A model generated the notes under the pieces. The model was not told the DNA's origin, ran no database searches, and worked only from the letters and a program-made list of their open reading frames with translations. Position numbers and translations under genes: made by a program. Positions 1 through 6,430 of a stretch of DNA of 13,519 bases are shown here, in pieces. The DNA is from CAVZLD01 sp964522605. Lineage in GTDB: Bacteria; Planctomycetota; Planctomycetia; Pirellulales; Pirellulaceae. The stretch lies in assembly GCA_964522605.1 (NCBI GenBank), contig CAZFWV010000179.1, positions 1 through 13,519 of the forward strand, given 5' to 3'. Positions within the stretch are counted from its first letter, which is position 1. Every line of letters starts with the position of its first letter.

Positions 1-153
1 CTGCCAGTGCTGTTCCTCGACTCAAGAGGACACTGGCAAAGCCAGTGGCACACCCGATGTGCCGAGCGCCGGGTGCCACTGGCTCTGCCAGTGCTGTTCC
101 TCGACCCAAGAGGACACTGGCAAAGCCAGTGGCACACCCGATGTGCCGAGCGC
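1..153. repeat. Two tandem copies of an 84-bp-period intergenic repeat
   Basis: Bases 1-69 recur at 85-153 with a single difference (T22 versus C106), which gives a period of 84. The first copy begins at the window edge, so the array may extend to the left. Both copies contain the word CACTGGCAAAGCCAGTGGCA, which is nearly the reverse complement of the segment that joins the copies. Short open frames cross the array and read Trp-Gln-Ser-Gln-Trp-His repeatedly, but these follow from the repeat and are not genes. I recall similar words as frequent between genes in planctomycetes; that is memory, not a search. Confidence 0.9.
73..135. repeat. Long hairpin inside the intergenic repeat
   Basis: Arms 73-93 and 115-135 are 21 bases each and complementary at 20 positions. 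Inside them, TCCTC at 98-102 pairs with GAGGA at 110-114 around a 7-base loop, which extends the stem after a 4-base bulge (94-97). No T-run follows, so it is not a typical intrinsic terminator. It could be a REP-like or MITE-like element, or a processing or stability element in RNA. Confidence 0.8.
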
Positions 154-368
154 GGTAGCACCCCGTTGGCTTGTGGCCCTGCCGCGCTGCGTTGATCCTC
201 TCAACGCGAAGGGATCGAAAGGCTCTACGCAAAAGGACGCAGACGGACGCAACCAAAGCATGTTCGACCCGGGGTGCCCCTACTTCAATCCCGAGTGTTT
301 TTCTTCGTATCATAACCGTCGTTGTCGCCTGGAACGAAGTCCTTGAATGATCTGAGGGGGGCTGTGAC
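154..368 (+). other. Leader region upstream of araB, no gene seen
   Basis: No convincing coding frame lies here. A small hairpin is present: GCGTTGA at 189-195 pairs with TCAACGC at 201-207 across a 5-base loop, without a T-run after it. The segment just before araB (about 280-350) is more AT-rich and is the likely place for a promoter, but I find no pair of hexamers good enough to call. A strong ribosome binding sequence, GAGGGG at 354-359, lies 9 bases before the araB ATG. Confidence 0.5.
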
Positions 369-2072
369 ATGAAACGAGCCGGAGAGGCACGTTATGCGTT
401 AGGCGTGGACTATGGCACGAACAGTGTTCGGGCGTTGATTGTCGATGTCCACGACGGAAGCGAAGTTGCCACGGCGGTGGCGGATTACGCGAGCGGGGAG
501 CAGGGAATTCTGCTCGATCCGAAAGACCCGAATCTGGCTCGGCAACATCCGGCGGATTATCTCACGGGACTGGTCCAGGCGGTTGGAAAGGCCGTGCGTG
601 CGGCAAAGAGATCGGGGGATTTTCGGCCCGAGCAGGTCGCAGGCATTGGTGTCGACACGACCGGATCGACACCGATTCCCGTCGATCGGGATGGAGTTCC
701 CTTGGCGGATCGGCCGCGGTTTGCCAAGAACTTGGCCGCCCAAGCTTGGCTATGGAAGGATCACACGTCTGCGGAGGAAGCCGCCGAGATCACTGATAAA
801 GCCGCACGCGTTAAGGACAACTATCTGGCGAAGTGCGGCGGCGTCTACTCGAGCGAATGGTACTGGTCCAAGATCTTGCATTGTCTGCGAACGGCGCCGG
901 CAGTGTTTGATGCAGCCTATTCCTGGGTGGAACTGGCCGACTACATCCCTGCCTGTATCACCGGGAATACGGATCCCGACCGCCTTTCACGCGGGATCTG
1001 TGCCGCAGGGCATAAGGCGATGTATCACGACGGCTGGGGAGGCTTGCCCAGCAAAGCTTTTCTGCGGCGGCTGGATCCTCAATTGGTGAAGGTCGCCGAG
1101 CACTACGCGACGCCGGCGGTTGCCGCCGATCAACTCGCGGGTCACTTGACCGCCGACGTGGCGCGCCAAGTGGGACTGCCGGCGGGGATTCCCGTCGCTG
1201 TGGGAGCGTTTGATGCGCACATGGGAGCTGTGGGGGCGGGCGTGCAGCCGGGAACGTTGGTGAAGATCATCGGGACCAGTACGTGTGACATCACGGTTTG
1301 GCCTTTGGACCAGCCCCTGCCGGATATTCCCGGCTTGTGCGGCATCGTTCCTGGATCGGTGATTCCCGGGATGTACGGCTTGGAAGCCGGACAATCCGCG
1401 GTCGGCGACATCTTCAACTGGTTCGTTCGACGGATGACACCTGCCGAGTACAAAACGAAGGATGACGGGCACGGTGGGTTGACGCGCGAGGCAGAACAAC
1501 TGCTGCCCGGAGCGAGCGGGCTGCTGGCACTCGATTGGAACAACGGCAACCGGACCGTGCTCGTCGACCCTCGATTGACCGGACTGCTGATCGGCCAGAC
1601 GCTGCACACGACTGCGGCGGAGGTCTACCGCGCGCTGATTGAGGCAACTGCCTTTGGGGCGCTGACGATCATCAACCGATTCGAAGAATACGGTGTCAAA
1701 GTTGACCAGGTGGTCAATTGCGGCGGGATCGCCGAGAAGAATCCGCTGGTGATGCAGATCTACGCGGACGTCTGCAATCGCCCGATGAAGATCAGTCGTT
1801 CTGCCCAGACCTGCGCTCTGGGTGCCGCGATCTTCGGCGCGGTTGTGGGAGGCGCCTATCGGGATGTGCCGACGGCACAACGCAAAATGACCGGCGTCAA
1901 ACGCGAAGTCTACCGACCGCGCAAGGCGGCTGCCGCGACGTACGCCGAGTTATATCGCCTGTACCGTCAACTGCATGACGCATTCGGTACGACGGAATAC
2001 CGCGAGAGTCTGTTCGGCGTGATGAAGGAGTTGATTGCCATTCGACACCGCGTGCGACGGGAGACGCGTTGA
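369..2072 (+). CDS. araB: Ribulokinase
   Basis: Phosphorylates L-ribulose with ATP to L-ribulose 5-phosphate in the cytoplasm, the second step of L-arabinose breakdown. The protein is 567 residues, almost the length of E. coli AraB (566), and belongs to the FGGY sugar kinases. The N-terminal ATPase-fold motif GVDYGTNSVRA is at about residues 12-22, followed by GVDTTGSTP near 94-102 and WKDHT near 128. The motif GAFDAHMGAVGAG carries the expected catalytic base at Asp282, and GTSTCD follows near residue 302. The C-terminal nucleotide-site segments NCGGIAEKN and CALGAAIFGAV are intact. The start is the ATG at 369, preceded by GAGGGG at 354-359. The stop (2070-2072) overlaps the araD start by one base, which indicates translational coupling. 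No frameshift or missing key residue is seen. Assignment to ribulokinase rather than xylulokinase or glycerol kinase rests on whole-length resemblance to AraB and on the araD/araA neighbours. Confidence 0.97.
   Translation: MKRAGEARYALGVDYGTNSVRALIVDVHDGSEVATAVADYASGEQGILLDPKDPNLARQHPADYLTGLVQAVGKAVRAAKRSGDFRPEQVAGIGVDTTGSTPIPVDRDGVPLADRPRFAKNLAAQAWLWKDHTSAEEAAEITDKAARVKDNYLAKCGGVYSSEWYWSKILHCLRTAPAVFDAAYSWVELADYIPACITGNTDPDRLSRGICAAGHKAMYHDGWGGLPSKAFLRRLDPQLVKVAEHYATPAVAADQLAGHLTADVARQVGLPAGIPVAVGAFDAHMGAVGAGVQPGTLVKIIGTSTCDITVWPLDQPLPDIPGLCGIVPGSVIPGMYGLEAGQSAVGDIFNWFVRRMTPAEYKTKDDGHGGLTREAEQLLPGASGLLALDWNNGNRTVLVDPRLTGLLIGQTLHTTAAEVYRALIEATAFGALTIINRFEEYGVKVDQVVNCGGIAEKNPLVMQIYADVCNRPMKISRSAQTCALGAAIFGAVVGGAYRDVPTAQRKMTGVKREVYRPRKAAAATYAELYRLYRQLHDAFGTTEYRESLFGVMKELIAIRHRVRRETR
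2059..2063 (+). promoter_or_regulatory. Ribosome binding site that sets the araD start
   Basis: GGGAG lies within the last codons of araB, 8 bases before the ATG at 2072. An in-frame TTG at 2069 sits one codon earlier and would be slightly close to this site. ATG at 2072 gives a protein beginning Met-Leu-Lys-Thr-Leu-Lys, like the Met-Leu-Glu-Asp-Leu-Lys of E. coli AraD, so the ATG is preferred. Confidence 0.6.
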
Positions 2073-2761
2073 TGCTCAAGACACTCAAGCGGGAGGTTTG
2101 TCGGGCCAACCGCGAACTGATGACCCAGGGGCTGGTCACGCTGACCTGGGGAAATGTTAGTGGAATTGATCGCAGCCAGGGGTTGGTCGTCATTAAGCCG
2201 AGCGGTGTTCCCTACGACGAACTCGATCCGTCCCACATGGTTGTCGTGGATCTGAATGGAGAAGTCGTGCAGGGCGATTTGCGACCCTCCAGCGATACGC
2301 CGACGCACGTATTGCTCTACCGCCAATTTGAAACGATTGGCGGGATCACACACACCCATAGTCACTATGCCACGATGTTCGCGCAAGCACGGCGCGAAAT
2401 TCCCTGCTTGGGAACGACCCATGCGGACCATTTTCACGGCGACATTCCCGTGACGCGGGTTTTGTCGCCCGAGGAAGTGGAGTCGGATTATGAACTCGAG
2501 ACGGGTCGCGTGATCGTCGAGCGGTTTGCCGCACTCGATTACCGCGTGATGACCGCCGTGCTTGTCGCAGGTCACGGTCCCTTCACCTGGGGCAGCGATG
2601 CGTATGAATCGCTGCACAACGCAGTTGCGCTCGAGGCGGTTGCGCAGATGGCCTATGGAACCTGGCAGCTTCGGGCCGACGCCCCGGTTCTGGAGACGCA
2701 CATCCTGCAGAAGCATTTTCGACGGAAACACGGACCCGACGCCTACTACGGGCAGAGCGTT
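2072..2761 (+). CDS. araD: L-ribulose-5-phosphate 4-epimerase, 3' end lost in assembly gap
   Basis: Converts L-ribulose 5-phosphate to D-xylulose 5-phosphate, delivering arabinose carbon to the pentose phosphate pathway. It is a zinc-dependent class II aldolase-fold enzyme. The 230 readable residues match AraD along their whole length: LVTLTWGNVSG (about 21-31), VIKPSGV, SSDTPTH, and the metal-binding HTHSHYAT near residues 94-101. GTTHADHFHGDIP and AGHGPFTWG, which holds the third zinc-ligand histidine, follow. The readable part ends AYYGQ-Ser-Val before the Ns. E. coli AraD (231 residues) ends at AYYGQ, so only a few codons plus the stop should be hidden. The track therefore shows a sequencing gap, not a pseudogene. 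It starts inside the araB stop codon (TGATG overlap), placing both genes on one transcript. The paralogues UlaF and SgbE catalyse the same reaction, but the ara context decides the name. Confidence 0.95.
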
Positions 2762-2861
2762 NNNNNNNNNNNNNNNNNNNNNNNNNNNNNNNNNNNNNNN
2801 NNNNNNNNNNNNNNNNNNNNNNNNNNNNNNNNNNNNNNNNNNNNNNNNNNNNNNNNNNNNN
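2762..2861. other. Assembly gap of 100 N
   Basis: Exactly 100 unknown bases, the usual placeholder for a scaffold join of unknown length. It hides the last codons and stop of araD, the araD-araA junction, and possibly the true start and ribosome binding site of araA. Its real size could be a few bases or much more, so an extra small gene or repeat here cannot be excluded. Confidence 0.98.
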
Positions 2862-2868
2862 ATCACCC

Positions 2869-4341
2869 GTGCGAAAAGCCTGGTTTATTACGGGCAGCCA
2901 ACATCTCTATGGCGAGGCTGCGTTGCGACAAGTTGCGGAAGATAGTCGTCACGTTGTGGAAGCGCTGAATGCGTCCGGCAATCTGCCGTTTCCCTTGGTC
3001 TTCCAACCTGTGGTCACTTCGGCAGACTCCGTTTTGCAGGTCTGTCAGGCAGCCAATGCGGATCCCGAATGTCTCGGATTGGTCTGCTGGATGCATACCT
3101 TCTCGCCCGCCAAGATGTGGATCGCGGGTCTCTCGCGACTGCGGAAACCGCTAGCGCACCTGCACACTCAGTTCAATCGCGACATTCCCTGGTCCACGAT
3201 CGACATGGATTTCATGAATCTGAATCAGTCGGCACACGGAGGCCGCGAATTTGGCTACATCTGCACGCGGATGAAGAAACCCAGAAAGGTGATCGTCGGC
3301 CATTATCAGGATTCCCAGGTGCAACAGCGGCTGGCGGCCTGGATGCGCGCGACGGCCGGATGGGCCGAACTGCAGGGGCTGAAGGTCGCGCGGCTGGGCG
3401 ACAACATGCGGCAGGTGGCAGTGACCGAGGGCGACAAGGTCGAAGCCCAGATGCGGCTCGGTGTCGAAGTCAATGGCTACGGGATGGGGGACCTCGTCGA
3501 GCGGATGAACGAGGTGAGTGATGCCGACATCGACCGCCTGGTCGGTGAGTACGACGAGCGATACGAAATGGCGGAGTCCCTGCGGGCAAACGGTCCGCGG
3601 CGATCGGATCTGCGATACTCGGCACGCATCGAATTGGGGTTGCGCAACTTTTTGGAGGCGGGTTCGTTTCGCGCGTTTACCGATACCTTCGAAAACCTGC
3701 ACGGAATGGAGCAATTGCCGGGCTTGGCCGTCCAACGTTTGATGGCGGATGGCTACGGTTTCGGCGCCGAAGGCGATTGGAAACACGCGGCGCTTGTGCG
3801 AACCTTGAAGGTCATGGCCGACGGGTTGCCCGGCGGTACGTCCTTCATGGAAGACTATACCTATCACTTGGATCCCCAGGGGCCGAAGGTGTTGGGTGCG
3901 CACATGCTCGAGATCTGTCCGTCGATTTCCGCGGGACAGCCTTCCTGCGAAATCCATCCGCTGGGAATCGGTGGCAAAAGCGATCCCGTCCGCCTCGTGT
4001 TCGATAGCCAGACCGGACCGGCCGTGAATGCTTCGCTGGTCGATCTTGGCGATCGCTTTCGACTGGTGGTCAACCAGGTCGACGTGGTCGCGCCGGAACA
4101 ACCCTTGCCGAAGCTGCCCGTCGCCCGTGCCGTGTGGGTGCCACGGCCCAACTTGGCGACCGCCGCGGCTGCGTGGATCTATGCCGGCGGAGCGCACCAT
4201 ACCGCGTTCAGCCTTGCGGTGACTGCTGAACATCTGGAAGATTTGGCGGAAATGGCGGAAGTGGAACTGCTGTTGATCGATCAAGAGACGCGATTGAGTG
4301 AGTTCAAAAAGGAACTGCGTTGGAACGACGCGGCGTGGTGA
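2869..4341 (+). CDS. araA: L-arabinose isomerase, start uncertain because of gap
   Basis: Isomerises L-arabinose to L-ribulose in the cytoplasm, the first catabolic step, using a divalent metal, usually manganese. From the GTG at 2869 the protein is 490 residues; E. coli AraA has 500. FITGSQHLYG is at residues 6-15, HTFSPAKMWI near 76-85, DMDFMNLNQSAHGGREFG near 112-129 and GDNMRQVAVTEGDK near 177-190. The expected metal ligands are present: Glu301 in AEGDWK, Glu328 in SFMEDYTYH, His345 in GAHMLEICPS, and His443/His444 in GGAHHTAFS. The frame stays open into the Ns, reading Ser-Pro-Val-Arg-Lys-Ala-Trp-Phe. Family members carry several residues before the Trp-Phe, so the real start may be an ATG inside the gap, with GTG 2869 as the only visible candidate. 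The gene follows araD directly in an araB-araD-araA order. The frame is otherwise complete, with TGA at 4339-4341. Confidence 0.96.
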   Translation: MRKAWFITGSQHLYGEAALRQVAEDSRHVVEALNASGNLPFPLVFQPVVTSADSVLQVCQAANADPECLGLVCWMHTFSPAKMWIAGLSRLRKPLAHLHTQFNRDIPWSTIDMDFMNLNQSAHGGREFGYICTRMKKPRKVIVGHYQDSQVQQRLAAWMRATAGWAELQGLKVARLGDNMRQVAVTEGDKVEAQMRLGVEVNGYGMGDLVERMNEVSDADIDRLVGEYDERYEMAESLRANGPRRSDLRYSARIELGLRNFLEAGSFRAFTDTFENLHGMEQLPGLAVQRLMADGYGFGAEGDWKHAALVRTLKVMADGLPGGTSFMEDYTYHLDPQGPKVLGAHMLEICPSISAGQPSCEIHPLGIGGKSDPVRLVFDSQTGPAVNASLVDLGDRFRLVVNQVDVVAPEQPLPKLPVARAVWVPRPNLATAAAAWIYAGGAHHTAFSLAVTAEHLEDLAEMAEVELLLIDQETRLSEFKKELRWNDAAW

Positions 4342-4420
4342 GGTCTCACGGACCGCGGTGCAGTCCATGAACCAGGACAACCGACGGGAGTCCGGTTTTG
4401 GTAGGATTTACGCTCCAGTA

Positions 4421-4441
4421 GGACGGATTGGCAATCCGTCC
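4421..4441. repeat. Palindrome with GGACGGATT arms, copy 1
   Basis: GGACGGATT (4421-4429) and AATCCGTCC (4433-4441) are perfect complements around a 3-base centre. The same arms recur at 4542-4562 with a different centre. This looks like an interspersed extragenic palindrome family; it does not act as an obvious terminator because no T-run follows. Confidence 0.85.
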
Positions 4442-4469
4442 GTAGCATATCGCACTAAATGTACATAGA

Positions 4470-4482
4470 GGCGGCTTCCGCC
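4470..4482. repeat. Short hairpin with GGCGG/CCGCC arms
   Basis: GGCGG at 4470-4474 pairs with CCGCC at 4478-4482 across the trinucleotide CTT. It is one of four palindromes packed into about 140 bases between araA and the symporter gene. Confidence 0.6.
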
Positions 4483-4524
4483 AAATTGCACGTGTGATGA
4501 AGTCTGGCCGTGATGCAGAAACGA

Positions 4525-4562
4525 CCGTTGCGGTCTGCAACGGACGGATTACCAATCCGTCC
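4525..4562. repeat. Two overlapping palindromes, including GGACGGATT copy 2
   Basis: CCGTTGC (4525-4531) pairs with GCAACGG (4537-4543) over a 5-base loop. Two bases of its right arm are shared with the next palindrome, GGACGGATT (4542-4550) and AATCCGTCC (4554-4562). The overlap means only one of the two stems can be fully formed at a time. The second palindrome has the same arms as that at 4421-4441. Confidence 0.8.
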
Positions 4563-4663
4563 TACAACAAAATGTCTGCAAACTTAGGATTTACGTTGCT
4601 TCCTGAAGCCTGTTGGCCGTGCCGCAGGAAAAATAGGTCTGCAAATAACGAAAGGCGACATGC

Positions 4664-6418
4664 ATGGAAACGCTCGACTGGGTGATGATTGGCGGGTACT
4701 TCGCCCTGTTGTTTGGCCTGGCTTGGTGGGTCATTCTCAAAAACAAGGACACGGCCGACGATTACTTCCTGGCGGGGCGGAACCTGGGCTGGTTCGTTAT
4801 CGGCGCTTCGATCTTCGCCTCGAACATCGGCTCTGAACATCTCGTCGGGTTGGCAGGTTCCGGCGCGACGGATGGAGTCGCGATGGCTCATTACGAGTTG
4901 CACGCCTGGTGCTTGCTGATCCTCGGATGGGTCTTCGTCCCGTTCTATATGCGATCGCGCGTCTACACGATGCCGGAGTTCTTGGAAAAACGGTTCAATG
5001 CGACGAGTCGCTGGATGCTGTCGGTGATTTCACTCGTGGCCTATGTTCTGACCAAGATCGCGGTCGGGATCTTCGCCGGTGGAATTGTCTTTTCCGTGTT
5101 GTTGCCGGAATTGAATCTGTTCGGTCTGGACAGTTTCTGGATTGGATCGATTCTTGTCATCGTGCTGACCGGTGTTTATACGGTCCTGGGTGGTCTGCGC
5201 GCGGTGGCTTATACGGAAGCACTGCAGACGTTCATTCTGGTCGTGGGGTCGGCACTCGTGACCTTCTTTGGGCTACGTGTGTTAGGTGGCTGGCAGGCAC
5301 TCCGCGAAATTGCCGGCACCGAAATGTTCAATCTGTGGAAGCCACTGGTTCCGGAGGGCGTTACTGCCACTTGGTCGCCGGTACGTGACGGTCAGCAGAT
5401 GGCCTGGTACTTCAACGACAACTATCCCTGGCTCGGAATGCTGTTCTGCGCGCCGATCATCGGGCTTTGGTATTGGTGTACCGATCAATACATCGTTCAG
5501 CGCACCTTGGGGGCGCCGAACGAACAACAGGCCCGACGAGGCAGCATCTTCGCGGGCATGCTGAAACTGTTGCCCGTGTTCATCTTCATCATCCCCGGCA
5601 TGATTGCCTACGCGATTGCGACGACCGGTAAGAACGAAGCCCTGACGGCAGCGATGATGGACGGTCAGGGCGAAGTGATTCGCGATCAGGCTCAAGCCGC
5701 CTTTCCGTTGCTGGTCAAGCACGTGCTGCCGGTCGGCGTTCGCGGAATGGTTGTCGCCGGTTTGTTGGCTGCCTTGATGAGTTCGCTGGCCGGCGTATTT
5801 AACGCCTCGGCGACGCTCTTCACGATGGACTTTTACACGAAACTTCACCCCCACGTTTCGCAGCACCGCCTGGTCTGGATCGGACGGATTGCCACGACGG
5901 TCATGGTGTTGATCGGCCTCGCGTGGATTCCCGTGATTCGCGGTGGACGCGGGCTCTACGACTATCTGCAAGGTGTGCAGGCCTACCTTGCGCCTCCCAT
6001 CTTTGTTGTCTTCTTCCTGGGGGTGTTCAACAAACGACTCAACGGGGCCGGATGCCTGGCGACGCTGATCGTCGGGTTCTTGATGGGGTTGTTCCGCTTG
6101 GCGGTTGATACGCCCGTAAAACTGGATTGGGCGGGTTTGGGAGGTGGCTACCCCGAGGGATCGTTCTTCTGGGTTGTCAACAACACGTTCTTTCAATACT
6201 ACAGCCTGCTGATCTTCCTGGTTTGCGTGGTGGTGATGTTCGGCGTCAGTTACCTCACATCGCCTCCGTCATACGATCACATCCGCGGTCTGACCTATGG
6301 CACGCTGACCGAGGAAGATCGCCGGGCCAGTCGCAGCAGCTGGGACGGGCGCGATCTGGCCGCGTCGGCTGCCGTGCTCGTGATTATTCTGGCTGCCTAC
6401 CTGTACTTCAATGGCTGA
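4664..6418 (+). CDS. SGLT-like sodium/sugar symporter (SSS family), probably for arabinose
   Basis: Imports a solute with sodium across the inner membrane; L-arabinose is inferred from its neighbours. The protein is 584 residues with about 14 hydrophobic segments, beginning at residues 6-25 and ending with one at about 562-581 after a polar stretch. Near the N terminus it reads DDYFLAGRNLGWFVIGASI (32-50) and SNIGSEHLVGLAGSG (53-67). These closely resemble animal SGLT and Vibrio vSGLT; His59 falls where SGLT1 has His83 and vSGLT has Gln69. Glu78 in HYELHA matches the sugar-contacting Glu of vSGLT. The family signature YTVLGGLRAV is at 172-181 and DQYIVQRTLGA at 274-284. The ATG at 4664 has AAAGG at 4651-4655 before it. 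GH51 begins 12 bases after the stop, so enzyme and importer are probably made from one message. Alternative substrates such as galactose, xylose or glucose cannot be excluded. Confidence 0.9.
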   Translation: METLDWVMIGGYFALLFGLAWWVILKNKDTADDYFLAGRNLGWFVIGASIFASNIGSEHLVGLAGSGATDGVAMAHYELHAWCLLILGWVFVPFYMRSRVYTMPEFLEKRFNATSRWMLSVISLVAYVLTKIAVGIFAGGIVFSVLLPELNLFGLDSFWIGSILVIVLTGVYTVLGGLRAVAYTEALQTFILVVGSALVTFFGLRVLGGWQALREIAGTEMFNLWKPLVPEGVTATWSPVRDGQQMAWYFNDNYPWLGMLFCAPIIGLWYWCTDQYIVQRTLGAPNEQQARRGSIFAGMLKLLPVFIFIIPGMIAYAIATTGKNEALTAAMMDGQGEVIRDQAQAAFPLLVKHVLPVGVRGMVVAGLLAALMSSLAGVFNASATLFTMDFYTKLHPHVSQHRLVWIGRIATTVMVLIGLAWIPVIRGGRGLYDYLQGVQAYLAPPIFVVFFLGVFNKRLNGAGCLATLIVGFLMGLFRLAVDTPVKLDWAGLGGGYPEGSFFWVVNNTFFQYYSLLIFLVCVVVMFGVSYLTSPPSYDHIRGLTYGTLTEEDRRASRSSWDGRDLAASAAVLVIILAAYLYFNG

Positions 6419-6430
6419 GGAGACTCCGAG

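Larger units (their letters stand above)
4342..4663. repeat. Spacer between araA and the symporter, made of hairpin repeats
   Basis: No gene is seen in these 322 bases. A weak hairpin with a short T-run (AACCGAC 4379-4385 with GTC-C-GGTT 4390-4397, then TT) could attenuate transcription after araA. The rest holds several perfect small palindromes (4421-4441, 4470-4482, 4525-4543, 4542-4562). The 11-base word TAGGATTTACG occurs at both 4402-4412 and 4585-4595, enclosing the palindromes like the ends of a small element. A promoter for the symporter could lie here, but I cannot identify one. Confidence 0.75.

Noticed and set aside
1..153. CRISPR array
   Set aside because: Only two copies are visible, the repeated unit is far too long (69 bases), the spacer is itself part of a hairpin, and no cas gene is present.
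284..313. Possible promoter TTCAAT / 18 bases / TATCAT before araB
   Set aside because: The -35 candidate matches the consensus at only three of six positions; such pairs occur often by chance.
7..346. Short open frames across the 84-base repeats (62, 79 and 95 codons on both strands)
   Set aside because: Their sequence is just the translated repeat, on both strands at once, with no ribosome binding site or recognisable protein character.
987..1880. 297-codon open frame antisense to araB
   Set aside because: Lies entirely within a clear AraB coding sequence; composition is Arg/His/Gln-rich as expected for a shadow frame in GC-rich DNA.
3151..4380. 409-codon open frame antisense to araA
   Set aside because: Long, but it mirrors a fully conserved AraA frame with all metal ligands; no domain is recognisable in the antisense product.
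4379..4399. Possible intrinsic terminator after araA
   Set aside because: The stem has a bulge and the T-run is only partly outside the stem, so it is too weak to call on its own.
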